The notes under the pieces are model-generated. The model saw only the letters and a list, made by a program, of their open reading frames with translations. It was not told the DNA's origin and searched no databases. From Methanolinea sp. UBA277 (GTDB lineage: Archaea > Halobacteriota > Methanomicrobia > Methanomicrobiales > Methanospirillaceae): a stretch of DNA of 64,000 bases. The DNA lies in the NCBI GenBank assembly GCA_002499905.1, contig DANP01000014.1, positions 1 to 64,000 of the forward strand, in the 5' to 3' direction. Made by a program: the position numbers and the translations under genes. Each line of letters starts with the position of its first letter. Within the stretch, counting starts at the first letter, position 1. Below are positions 25,789 through 34,514 of this stretch, in pieces.

Positions 25789-26751
25789 ATGTCCAATATC
25801 ACGGTCGCGGTGATTGGCCCGGAAGGGTATGCCGAAGACCTCGGAAAAAAAGGGACGAGCTCTGATATCACTTTCTATAACCTGAAGAAAGGGGAACATA
25901 CGGTCACGCTGATCGAACCGGTCCGGTACCCGGAACGGCTCTCTTCGCTCTTTTTCGCCGTCACCATGGCCCACCGGGCAATCCTCGTGGTGGACAGGAT
26001 CAGCGCCGCCTTCGGGGAATGCGTGCTGATGCTCGACTGCGCCGGTATCAGGAAAGGGATGCTGGTGCTCAGGAACTTCATCACCCCCGAGCAGGTTGCC
26101 CCCCTGATACGGGGAACCGTTGTTGAGCACTACGAACTGGTTCCTGATGAGCGGGCGAGAATGAGGGAAAACCTGATCGAGGAAGCGGCAGGAACCGGGG
26201 AAGGGCCGGAGAGCCCCGGGAAAGGGGCCGTGCCCGTCGACCACGCCTACCCGGTTAAGGGTATCGGCGTGGTGGCGCTGGGCCAGGTGGCAAGGGGCAC
26301 CATCTCCCGGCATGACACGCTCCGTGTTCTTCCAACCCGGAAAACCGCACAGGTACGATCGATTCAGAAGCATGACGATGACGCCCTGTCAGCGGTTGCC
26401 GGGGACCGCGTCGGCCTCGCCCTGAAGGGAATCGAGGCCGATGACCTTGACCGCGGGTACGTTCTCTCTGCCAATGAGGAGATCACCTCATCCACAACGA
26501 TCAACGGAAGGGCGTCATTGGTCCGGTTCTGGCCGTCGCCACTGAAAGAGGATATGGTCATCCATGTCGGCCACTGGTTGCAGTTTATCCCGGCCAGGGT
26601 TGCATTCGTGGACAATTCGGGAGACTGGAAACGGCCGCTCCTCACGCTCCGGACCGAGGTGGAACTCGTATACTTCCCCGGAGACCGGATCATCCTGCAC
26701 TACCTCGATGGGGGAAAACTCCGCGTGGCCGGAACCCTTGATCTGGAATAA
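25789..26751 (+). CDS. SelB-like elongation factor paralogue lacking GTPase motifs (aSelBL type)
   Basis: 320 residues with an EF-Tu-like domain order: a degenerate G domain (1-110), then domain 2 (VKGIGVVALGQVARGTISRH, then the GLALKGIEADDLDRG motif) and a domain-3-like barrel. The P-loop is absent (VAVIGPEGYAEDLGKKG has no GxxxxGKS/T), and neither DxxG nor NKxD can be found. This matches the archaeal SelB-like family reported to have lost GTPase motifs. Its role is unknown; GTP-independent tRNA or ribosome binding is an inference. Start taken at ATG 25789 rather than GTG 25783. Confidence 0.8.
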   Translation: MSNITVAVIGPEGYAEDLGKKGTSSDITFYNLKKGEHTVTLIEPVRYPERLSSLFFAVTMAHRAILVVDRISAAFGECVLMLDCAGIRKGMLVLRNFITPEQVAPLIRGTVVEHYELVPDERARMRENLIEEAAGTGEGPESPGKGAVPVDHAYPVKGIGVVALGQVARGTISRHDTLRVLPTRKTAQVRSIQKHDDDALSAVAGDRVGLALKGIEADDLDRGYVLSANEEITSSTTINGRASLVRFWPSPLKEDMVIHVGHWLQFIPARVAFVDNSGDWKRPLLTLRTEVELVYFPGDRIILHYLDGGKLRVAGTLDLE

Positions 26752-26817
26752 CCCCGTTCGTCCTATTTTTCACGCAACCCTTTTTGCTGGTGATGTTCAC
26801 CTCTCTAGTAGGTTCCT

Positions 26818-27390
26818 ATGGCACTTGGAAGTCTCATCCCCTGGATTATCGGTGGGGTTATCCTCCTCATCGTGGTCGGATTCATTCTCTACGCAGTCGG
26901 GATATACAACCGGTTTTTCAGCCTGAAGAATTCATCAGAGGCAACCCTCGGCCAGATACGGGTCGCCATGAAGAAACGGCTGGACATGATAGACCAGCTG
27001 CTCGGATCAGTCAAGAGCTATGCGAAGTTTGAGAAGGAGACCTTTGAGAAGGTCACCGCCATGCGGGCAAGTGTCGGTTCAGCGGGTCCCGGAGACCTCA
27101 ATGAGATCGAACGCGAGTCGCGATCCATCCTCGGGAGACTCTTTGCCGTCGCTGAGAACTACCCTGACCTCAAGACCAATACCACGGTCATGAGCCTGAT
27201 GGATGCGGTGAAGGGGGTCGAAGAGGAGATTGCCCGGCAGCGGTACACATATAATAACATCTCCCAGCAGTACAATACCCTCCGCGATGTGATTCCCTCA
27301 AATATCGTGGCCAGGCTGCTCGCACTGGAGAAACTCCCGTACCTCGAATTTGAGGAAGCGATCAGCACCCCTCCCCGGATTGAATTCTAG
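26818..27390 (+). CDS. lemA: LemA family membrane protein
   Basis: 190 residues: one N-terminal transmembrane helix (about 7-30), then the LemA helical bundle (VGIYNRFFSLKNSSEATLGQ, ENYPDLKTNTTVMSLMDAVK, EEEIARQRYTYNN) and the C-terminal YLEFEEAISTPPRIEF that replaces the bacterial ending. LemA proteins are anchored with the coiled domain outside; function is poorly known. It is followed after 12 nt by the DUF2207 gene, a pairing widespread in bacteria and archaea. Confidence 0.92.
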   Translation: MALGSLIPWIIGGVILLIVVGFILYAVGIYNRFFSLKNSSEATLGQIRVAMKKRLDMIDQLLGSVKSYAKFEKETFEKVTAMRASVGSAGPGDLNEIERESRSILGRLFAVAENYPDLKTNTTVMSLMDAVKGVEEEIARQRYTYNNISQQYNTLRDVIPSNIVARLLALEKLPYLEFEEAISTPPRIEF

Positions 27391-27402
27391 AAGGGTTGAA
27401 CC

Positions 27403-29220
27403 GTGGACGAAAAGAGACAGATCGCCGTCCTCATCGCCGTGGCGTTCGGCATCGGAATCGCCGCCTGTATCCTGGCTCTCGCGATTCCCGGCATGTTCGA
27501 AGGCGACCTGGTGATCGCAGAATATAAAGCAGAACTCGGAGAGAACGGATCGTTTACCGAACGGTACGTCTACGAGGTGAAGACCGGGGGCCAGTACCGG
27601 ATGCTCTTCCGGTACTGGATGGATCCCCTGTCAATTGATCCCCTGGGCAGTCCGTACATCGGGTTTGAGGATATGGATCTCTCTCCCGGGACCATCGGGT
27701 ACATCAAGGAGTATGACAGCACGGTGACCCTCGTCGGGAGCAATAACCCGGCGGATGCCTCGTTTGTCCGGCAGATGGCCGAGAACAGCGAGGTGGGCAT
27801 CTATAACCCGTCCTATTTCCCGGCTGGACGCTACGAGGTCACCTACCGGTATGTCCTCCACCCGCCGCTGGAGTATGATGACAGGAATGCCCACCTCAAC
27901 CTCCGGCTTGTCGACCGGCACATCCCCTACCGGAACCTCGCCATCCTTGTGCCTGCCCGCTTTGTGGAGACTATCTACCCTCACCCTCCCTCCCTTCAGG
28001 CAACCCGCTCCGGAGACCGGTATACCATCACCGGGAGTGTTGCTACCAACGAGGTGCTCGGCATCGAGATGCTGCTCTCCAGGGATGCGCTGGACGAGAT
28101 CCCCGGGTTCCCGGTCTTCGTCGCGGGCGTGAGGGAAAAGACCGGGGCTGCGAATCCCTGGTATGACGTGGTGCCGTTTTACAGCGCCGGCCTCCTGCGG
28201 GCCCTCGGGTTTGCTGCAGCCCTCCTCACCCCGGTTCTCCTCCTCCTGACCTATATCCGGCACGGACGGGAGAAGGAGTTCGTGGTTCCGGAATACCTCT
28301 CCACCACTCCCGATCCCAGGATGAAGCCCTGGGCGGTGAACCTCCTCTTCAAGGGTGATGCCAAAGTCTTTGATCAGGATGGATACTATGCCACCCTCCT
28401 CGATCTCCACCGGAAGAAGCTGATAACTATCACCGAGGAGGCGGGCGGTTCAAATATCCGGATTCGTCTGAATGCCGCAGCCTCCGATGACCCCTACGAG
28501 CAGCGGGTCCTTACCTTCCTCTCTGAAATTGCCCAGGACAACGTGGTCAATTCGGCCGACCTTGAGATCCTCGCAGAGAAAGCAAAGACCGACCAGTCAG
28601 CAGAGCGCCGGGTCCTCTCCTACCAGCGGGACCTTGCATTAGTAACCAGGAAGACCGACCCGGCTCTCGTTGCGAAGTACATCGTTGACGGAAGGGAACA
28701 CCTCTTCCCCCTCCTCTTTGCCGGGATTGCCTTCTGTGCCGTTTCATTCATCCTGATCATCACCGTGCCCGTGCTCTCACCCGTTCTTGTACCAGCAGTC
28801 GTCCTCTTCGGTTCGGTGATCGTCCAGGCCGGAGTCGCCCTGGCCTTCCCGTCAACGCTGTTCGGGCACTGGAAGGGAGAACGATACCGCGAAAAGCTCG
28901 AATGGGATGCCTTTGCCCGCTTCCTGTCCGACCTTGCCCTGATCCGCCAGTACTCCCCGGCAGATCTCTCGATGTGGGGGGAATGGCTGATCTTTGGAAC
29001 CGCCATGGGGGTGGGTGACAAGGTGGAGAAGGCCATGAAGGAGCTCGACATCAGAGTACCGGAGACCCTTGTCCCTGTCACCGGGATGGGCCTGCGGGCT
29101 GCATTCATACCGGTGCTCTTCTTCTCGCCACCCTCGCGGGGTGGCGGAGGAGGAGGTTTCGGCGGCGGTGGCTTTGGCGGAGGGGGCGGCTTTGGCGGAG
29201 GCGGAGTCGGGGGGAGATAA
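27403..29220 (+). CDS. DUF2207 membrane protein with glycine-rich tail
   Basis: 605 residues: N-terminal membrane helix (about 8-30), an extracytoplasmic DUF2207 beta domain (YKAELGENGSFTERYVYEV onward to about 245), a second helix near 265-285, a cytoplasmic winged-helix-like domain (FDQDGYYATLLDLHRKKLI), two more helices near 430-475, and a tail of FGGGGFGGGG repeats. Start is GTG. Partner of LemA. Such pairs are suggested to act in envelope stress or secretion, without a defined reaction. Confidence 0.87.
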   Translation: MDEKRQIAVLIAVAFGIGIAACILALAIPGMFEGDLVIAEYKAELGENGSFTERYVYEVKTGGQYRMLFRYWMDPLSIDPLGSPYIGFEDMDLSPGTIGYIKEYDSTVTLVGSNNPADASFVRQMAENSEVGIYNPSYFPAGRYEVTYRYVLHPPLEYDDRNAHLNLRLVDRHIPYRNLAILVPARFVETIYPHPPSLQATRSGDRYTITGSVATNEVLGIEMLLSRDALDEIPGFPVFVAGVREKTGAANPWYDVVPFYSAGLLRALGFAAALLTPVLLLLTYIRHGREKEFVVPEYLSTTPDPRMKPWAVNLLFKGDAKVFDQDGYYATLLDLHRKKLITITEEAGGSNIRIRLNAAASDDPYEQRVLTFLSEIAQDNVVNSADLEILAEKAKTDQSAERRVLSYQRDLALVTRKTDPALVAKYIVDGREHLFPLLFAGIAFCAVSFILIITVPVLSPVLVPAVVLFGSVIVQAGVALAFPSTLFGHWKGERYREKLEWDAFARFLSDLALIRQYSPADLSMWGEWLIFGTAMGVGDKVEKAMKELDIRVPETLVPVTGMGLRAAFIPVLFFSPPSRGGGGGGFGGGGFGGGGGFGGGGVGGR

Positions 29221-29293
29221 CCACCCGGTCTCCGGAAATGCCGTCATGAATTGGTTTATCCCCCCGGAACGTGCATGAGGTGGTAGTCAGAGC

Positions 29294-29758
29294 ATGCGGT
29301 ACACGGAAGGGAGATTGGGCAGAGTTTTCTACGTCCGGGTGGACCACGGGGAAGACCTGCTTGAGACACTCCAGACATTCGTCACTGAGAAAGGTATCCG
29401 TTCGGGCATCATCCAGTTCCTGGGGGCGGTGGAGGAAGGCAGGATCGTCACCGGGCCCCGTAAGCCGGTCCTCCCGCCTGTACCCACGTATGAGTCGTAC
29501 GAGGGAGGATGGGAGCTGGTGGGACTGGCAACCATCACCCCCGGACCCGATCGTCCCCATCTCCACTACCATGCGTCGGCCGGCAGGGGGCGGGAAGCCC
29601 TCACCGGCTGTCTTCGCGAAAAGGCTGCGACGTATATCATCGTTGAAGCTGTGGTGATGGAGATCCTTGGTACGAGGATAGAACGCAGGTTCGATCCCAC
29701 GACCGGCCTCGATCTGCCGCTCCCCGGACCGCAGAGCGGGGCCACGAGAGATCAATGA
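29294..29758 (+). CDS. PPC/DUF296 domain protein
   Basis: 154 residues forming a single PPC (DUF296) domain: VFYVRVDHGEDLLETLQTFV, then IIQFLGAVEEGRIV, then the histidine-containing HLHYHASAGRG near residue 93 and the VEAVVMEILGTRIERRFD end. The family occurs in plant AT-hook proteins and as stand-alone prokaryotic trimers that may bind metal or ligand at the histidine site. Function here is unknown. It overlaps the YgiQ-like gene by 4 nt. Confidence 0.85.
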   Translation: MRYTEGRLGRVFYVRVDHGEDLLETLQTFVTEKGIRSGIIQFLGAVEEGRIVTGPRKPVLPPVPTYESYEGGWELVGLATITPGPDRPHLHYHASAGRGREALTGCLREKAATYIIVEAVVMEILGTRIERRFDPTTGLDLPLPGPQSGATRDQ

Positions 29759-31596
29759 CGCTCCCTCAGCCGGAATTATTACCAGTTTCGAGACGGGAAG
29801 GGCAGGATCTCGGAATCGGGACCTTTGACATCATCATCGTTTCCGGCGATGCTTACGTGGATCATCCCTCTTTTGCCGCCGGGCTTCTCGGGAGGGTTCT
29901 CTGGGAGGAGGGATACACGGTCGGCATCATCCCCCAGCCGGACTGGAAGAGCCCGGAGGATTTCGGGAGGCTCGGTGCGCCGCGCCTCTTCTTTGCCGTC
30001 TCGGCTGGCAATGTCGACTCGTTGGTGAACCACTACACACCGCAAAAGAAGCCGCGATCGACAGATGTCTATTCACCAGGTGGAAGGCGGCGGAGACCTG
30101 ACCGGGCAACCCTGGTCTATACCGACCGCCTGCATGCCATCTTTCCCGGTATTCCAATCATCATCGGGGGTATCGAAGCAAGCCTGCGCCGGTTCGCGCA
30201 TTATGACTACTGGTCTGACCGGGTACGCCAGTCCATCCTCGCCGATGCTCCGGCCGACATCCTGGTATTCGGGATGGGAGAGCGCCCACTCGCGGAGATT
30301 GCGGCACGACTCTCCCGGGGCAATCCTATCGGAGAGATAACTGATGTGGGCGGTACGGTTATCCGGAAACCGGTCCACAGCCTTCCCGGGAAGGACGATT
30401 CGGTCATCCTCCCCAGTTTCACCGAGGTATTGCAGAGCAGGGAGGCTTATGCCCGAGCCTTTTCTCTTATCTCCTCGGAACAGGACCCGTTCAGGGGAAG
30501 GCCGCTGGTCCAGCCTCACCCGAAATCGACCATTATCCAGAACCCTCCGGTTTTACCGCTCAGCACCGGAGAGCTCGACCGTGTATATGAACTGCCGTAC
30601 AGCAGGAGGGCACACCCCTCGTACCGGGAACCGGTTCCCGCTCTTGAGCCGGTCCGGTTCTCGGTGGTGAGCCACCGGGGCTGCTTCGGGAACTGTGCAT
30701 TCTGTGCCCTCTCCCTCCACCAGGGCTGCATCATCCAGAGCCGGAGCATCGCGTCCATCGTCCGTGAGGTAACCCGGCTGACCCGGATGCCGGAGTGGAA
30801 AGGAATCGTGCAGGATATCGGCGGACCGACCGCGAATATGTACGGCATGTCCTGCAGGCGGTGGCGAGAATACGGGACCTGCCCTGAACGTGCATGTAGT
30901 CCGGACTGCCCCGGCCTTAACCCGGATTCAGGGGCCTACCTGCAACTCCTCCGTGCGGTCAGGGAGATTCCGGGGGTAAAGAAGGTCTTTGTCGGATCAG
31001 GAATCCGCTACGATCTGATCGGACCGGACGACGGGGGATTCCTGGAGGAGTTCTGTACCCACCATGTCTCCGGGCACCTCAAGGTCGCCCCCGAGCATAC
31101 TACCCGCAGAGTGACGGACCTGATGCGCAAGCCTTCCTGCGACGTGTTCGAATCATTCAGGAAGCGCTTCGGGCACCTGCAGGCCGGGAAAAAGAAGCGG
31201 CAGTATCTCCTGCCCTACTTCATGTCCGGCCATCCGGGGTGCACCCTCGGGGACATGGTTGAACTGGCCGAATACATACGGGACACCGGGCTCTATACCG
31301 AGCAGGTACAGGACTTCACCCCGACACCCATGACTGCCTCAACCTGCATGTACTATACCGGTCTCAATCCTGAAACCGGGGAGCCGGTCCATGTGCCGAA
31401 AGACCGGGAAAAACGGATCCAGCGGGCCCTGCTCCAGTACCGGGACGAAAAGAACCGTGACCTGATCATCGAGGGACTGAGCAGGGCTGGAAGGGATGAC
31501 CTCATCGGGAATGCCTGGGCATGCCTCATCCGACCGGGGAGGAAAGGGGGAGAGAAGGGTACTAAAACGGAGGGAAAGAAGAGATCCATCCGTTAG
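29755..31596 (+). CDS. YgiQ family radical SAM protein
   Basis: 613 residues. An N-terminal cobalamin-binding-like domain (about 20-190, with IGGIEASLRRFAHYDYW) precedes the radical SAM barrel, whose 4Fe-4S cysteines are Cys310, Cys314 and Cys317 in HRGCFGNCAFCALS. The QDIGGPTANMYGMSC block and the C-terminal domain (QVQDFTPTPMTASTCMYYTG) are family signatures. The tail is Lys/Arg-rich. The reaction of YgiQ proteins is not established. It overlaps the PPC gene at its start and the AhpD-like gene tail to tail by 4 nt. Confidence 0.93.
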   Translation: MTLPQPELLPVSRREGQDLGIGTFDIIIVSGDAYVDHPSFAAGLLGRVLWEEGYTVGIIPQPDWKSPEDFGRLGAPRLFFAVSAGNVDSLVNHYTPQKKPRSTDVYSPGGRRRRPDRATLVYTDRLHAIFPGIPIIIGGIEASLRRFAHYDYWSDRVRQSILADAPADILVFGMGERPLAEIAARLSRGNPIGEITDVGGTVIRKPVHSLPGKDDSVILPSFTEVLQSREAYARAFSLISSEQDPFRGRPLVQPHPKSTIIQNPPVLPLSTGELDRVYELPYSRRAHPSYREPVPALEPVRFSVVSHRGCFGNCAFCALSLHQGCIIQSRSIASIVREVTRLTRMPEWKGIVQDIGGPTANMYGMSCRRWREYGTCPERACSPDCPGLNPDSGAYLQLLRAVREIPGVKKVFVGSGIRYDLIGPDDGGFLEEFCTHHVSGHLKVAPEHTTRRVTDLMRKPSCDVFESFRKRFGHLQAGKKKRQYLLPYFMSGHPGCTLGDMVELAEYIRDTGLYTEQVQDFTPTPMTASTCMYYTGLNPETGEPVHVPKDREKRIQRALLQYRDEKNRDLIIEGLSRAGRDDLIGNAWACLIRPGRKGGEKGTKTEGKKRSIR

Positions 31597-32045
31597 TCCT
31601 GATCACAAATTTCCATTCCTTTGCTCTCACAGGGGATGCATTTGGCCATCTTCTCATCAAAGATCCGGTAGGCATTGGCCAGTACGGACGAGTTGGAGAT
31701 CATCCCGGCAAGCAGGATGACCTCGAGAATTTCTTCCCTTGATGCCCCCTTCTTCATAGCAGCCTGCATATGGTAGCTCGTGCAGTGCTGGCACTTGAGA
31801 GCAGCTCCCACCGCCATGCTGATGAGCTCGACATACTTGGGCTCCATCGCGCTGGTCCTGGTGACCGTCCCTTTATACAGAAGATGGGAGATCAGGACTT
31901 CCGGACGTTCGGCCATCCGCTTGAAGATGAGGGGTGCCCGCCCGTACTCAGCCTCGATACTCTGCATCCACTCTTTCGCGGTCAGTTCCCCGCCCTGCTC
32001 ACTGATATGCCGGAGGTTCTGTTCAAAATCGGACAGATCGGACAT
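31593..32045 (-). CDS. AhpD-like carboxymuconolactone decarboxylase family protein
   Basis: 150 residues with the AhpD-like core: VELISMAVGAALKCQHCTSYH carries the CxxC plus histidine active site (Cys-Gln-His-Cys), and AMKKGASREEILEVILLAGM is the conserved helix. These proteins act as alkylhydroperoxidase-type thiol enzymes. An extra C-terminal CIPCESKGMEIC cysteine group is unusual and could bind a metal. Single gene, convergent with the YgiQ gene. Confidence 0.87.
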   Translation of the reverse strand: MSDLSDFEQNLRHISEQGGELTAKEWMQSIEAEYGRAPLIFKRMAERPEVLISHLLYKGTVTRTSAMEPKYVELISMAVGAALKCQHCTSYHMQAAMKKGASREEILEVILLAGMISNSSVLANAYRIFDEKMAKCIPCESKGMEICDQD

Positions 32046-32193
32046 AATATTCCTAACTTTCGTTCCGGTGCCATATGAATAAAACTGAGGATCAGGCCGG
32101 TAACTTCGAAAAAATTCGCACTTTACGGGAACTTTTTATCGAAAACGGCCTGATATATGATCGGTTCCCATTGGTGGAACACTGAGGAATACC

Positions 32194-33432
32194 ATGAAAG
32201 ACAGAATGGATTTTCTGCAAATCCTGTCTCTCCTGATCGCTGGTGCTTTTCTTATCACCGCGATCACACCGGTATCGGCTTCAGCGGATGCCGACCGGCA
32301 GACCAGATTAACATCAATACTCGAAGCCCACGGGGCCTCAGATCTCATTGTTGGACACGATACACCAGGAACCGCCATTGGAACTACCCAACCTGCATGG
32401 CCTGCCAGGGGAATGATATCCCCGTCCCGTGTTGACCGGGACGCGCTCATCCAGGGAATCCGTTCAGGGCCGGGTATCCAGCCGGTTCTCCTTCCTGATT
32501 CCGGCTTCAGCTGGCCCGTGGTGAGGGAAGCGGCTTCCCGGAACCGGAGCACGCTGATGGATGACCTGATCGGGAAACACCAGGGTGCGATATCCGGAAT
32601 CTCCAGGATCTACTCCGGGGAAGGAACCGTCCGGTTCATCGATCTCGAGGGGGGGTTCTATGGAATTGTGACATCATCCGGTGAGCGGTTCATCCCGGAT
32701 AACCTCCCCCGTGCTCTCCTTGCTGATGGCATAACCATCAGGTTCACCGCGATGATTGGGAATCAGGAACCGGGGATCACCATGTGGGGAAGGACAATCC
32801 ACCTGATCTCAAGTGAAAAAATCGACCGCAGCTTCTCCAAACAGGGCACAGTCCGGTACATCGACCTTGAAGGCGGGTTCTATGGGATCATCACGCCAAC
32901 CGGTGAAAAGTACCTCCCCATGAACCTCGCACCTGAATTCAGGGTTGACGGGTTACCGGTAGAGTTTACCGCCCGGGAACGGCAGGACATCAGCAACACC
33001 GCAATGTGGGGCATCCCGGTCGAGCTGATCAGCATCAGAACGATGAATGCGGGATCGGCCGGGCAGGAGGTGCTGCTCGAATTTTCCCGGAACGGAGGAT
33101 TTGCCGGGTGTTCAGATCATCTCATCCTGTATGAGGATGGCTCGGCACGGGTGAGCAGGAAGGAGTATACAACTCTGGTCGAAGTGCCGGAGGAGACTTT
33201 GGACCGTCTTGTCCTTCTCCTTGCCCTGGTGGATGGAACAGACCTGCAGGATGAGTACCGTGCCCCACAGGAGGGAGCCGACTTCTACTCATACTCTCTC
33301 ACCTATGGAGGAAAGACCATCCGGATGGAGGAGACTGCCGTGCCCGGCGTTCTTGTTCCTGTCATCGACCTGCTCACCGATATCATCGTTGCCAATGCAC
33401 CCGATGACGTCAGCCCCCCACTCCACTCCTAA
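32194..33432 (+). CDS. Exported protein with an internal duplication
   Basis: 412 residues. A signal peptide is clear (ILSLLIAGAFLITAITPVSA, cleavage near 28). The middle contains two copies of a unit of about 65 residues: GTVRFIDLEGGFYGIVTSSG (about 146 onward) and GTVRYIDLEGGFYGIITPTG (about 219 onward), each followed by a matching LP-DG and FTA-MWG segment. The C-terminal third (VLLEFSRNGGFAGCSDHLIL onward) resembles small calcium-binding-type beta domains but is not assigned. A GAGG-type ribosome site precedes the ATG. Function unknown. Confidence 0.75.
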   Translation: MKDRMDFLQILSLLIAGAFLITAITPVSASADADRQTRLTSILEAHGASDLIVGHDTPGTAIGTTQPAWPARGMISPSRVDRDALIQGIRSGPGIQPVLLPDSGFSWPVVREAASRNRSTLMDDLIGKHQGAISGISRIYSGEGTVRFIDLEGGFYGIVTSSGERFIPDNLPRALLADGITIRFTAMIGNQEPGITMWGRTIHLISSEKIDRSFSKQGTVRYIDLEGGFYGIITPTGEKYLPMNLAPEFRVDGLPVEFTARERQDISNTAMWGIPVELISIRTMNAGSAGQEVLLEFSRNGGFAGCSDHLILYEDGSARVSRKEYTTLVEVPEETLDRLVLLLALVDGTDLQDEYRAPQEGADFYSYSLTYGGKTIRMEETAVPGVLVPVIDLLTDIIVANAPDDVSPPLHS

Positions 33433-33602
33433 ATTTTTTACCTCTTCTATCCCGGAATCCACTCCTGAACCGTCATAGGAGAGTAATATTTTTGTATCTT
33501 CCATCATCGAAGATGAAGAGAACAATGCCCGGTTCAGAGATGGAACAGAGAGGCTCCGGTCGCACCAAAGGTGAATGATTACGGGGCTGGAGCGGAGATC
33601 CG

Positions 33603-33872
33603 GTGGCTGCAGAGTCTCACTCAGGAAATGAGCCAATCAGATCCGCATCCTACAGTGTCAGAGAACTTCTTCATGGCCTGGTTCTGGTGAAATTCTCAGC
33701 AGAAGGAGAGGTGATCTATTTCCAGGAACTGGTGCAGCACCAGGCATACGGAATCACGGATGAAGATCTCCGGGAGGCAGTTCGACAGAATCTGCTGTTT
33801 GCGGAACATCACGGAATCTCCCACATCTCACCGGATGTCAACCGGAAGTTGTGGATCCTGCATACCTGCTGA
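33603..33872 (+). CDS. Small hypothetical protein
   Basis: 89 codons from a GTG start; GGAGCGGAG lies just upstream as a possible ribosome site. The sequence SASYSVRELLHGLVLVKFSA, then GITDEDLREAVRQNLLFAEH, reads like a compact alpha/beta protein with normal codon use. No family recognised. A T-rich terminator follows at once, supporting a real transcript. Confidence 0.55.
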   Translation: MAAESHSGNEPIRSASYSVRELLHGLVLVKFSAEGEVIYFQELVQHQAYGITDEDLREAVRQNLLFAEHHGISHISPDVNRKLWILHTC

Positions 33873-33885
33873 CCTCTTTTTTCTT
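33873..33885 (+). terminator. T-rich terminator
   Basis: CCTCTTTTTTCTT lies directly after the stop of the small hypothetical gene. Confidence 0.45.
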
Positions 33886-33939
33886 AACCGAGCCATGCTA
33901 TCCAAGGATACTTAAGGTTCTTTTGTGCATAGCCTACGT

Positions 33940-34497
33940 ATGATCCGTAGTATCTGGTGTGTGAGGCGCCTGTTCTCTTCTGTTTCGGCCGGGCTGCTCC
34001 TGTCGCTCTTCCTGGTGGCAATCCTTATTTCAGCCGGATGCCTCGAGCCCTATCCCGGAGGAGGAGGTCCGGCACCACCGACCAGTCCGGGAGAGATCCC
34101 GACAGCAACGGTGACCGTGTCGGCCGTCCCTACATCCGTTACCGTCGGAAGAGGTATCGCAGTTGAAGTTCCCTCATCAGGCTATATCGAGCGGTCATAC
34201 GGATATGTCCTCATCACTGAACCACCGGAAAACTCGCTCACCTACATTGAGGCAACCGGGACAAAAGATGCATCCGGAATGGTGACCATCTCCGGGAGGA
34301 TCAAGAACGAGGGTCCGGGAACCCTGAACTTCCTCCATGTGACCTATACCATCTTTGATGCGAACGGCAACATTCTCGTCAATGCCCATGCCAGCGTCGA
34401 ATATATCCCTGCGGGAAAGACCTGGAAGTTTACGACTGAACCGGTCAGAGCTCCGGGATACCAGTACTTCGAGCTGGCCCGGGTCGTGATGCAGTGA
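33940..34497 (+). CDS. Lipoprotein-like exported protein with FxLYD-type domain
   Basis: About 185 residues. N-terminal basic residues, a hydrophobic stretch and the lipobox-like ISAGC (cysteine about 34 from the chosen ATG) indicate export and possible lipid anchoring. A proline/threonine-rich linker follows, then a C-terminal immunoglobulin-like FxLYD-type domain (VTISGRIKNEGPGTLNFLHV, then VTYTIFDANGNILVNAHA). A GTG 15 nt upstream is an alternative start. Function unknown. Confidence 0.75.
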   Translation: MIRSIWCVRRLFSSVSAGLLLSLFLVAILISAGCLEPYPGGGGPAPPTSPGEIPTATVTVSAVPTSVTVGRGIAVEVPSSGYIERSYGYVLITEPPENSLTYIEATGTKDASGMVTISGRIKNEGPGTLNFLHVTYTIFDANGNILVNAHASVEYIPAGKTWKFTTEPVRAPGYQYFELARVVMQ

Positions 34498-34514
34498 GGG
34501 GGGGACTCTCCTCT

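Noticed and set aside
29130..29217. Glycine-rich GGC/GGA repeat as a possible microsatellite
   Set aside because: It is in frame at the C-terminus of the DUF2207 protein, where Gly-rich tails are common.
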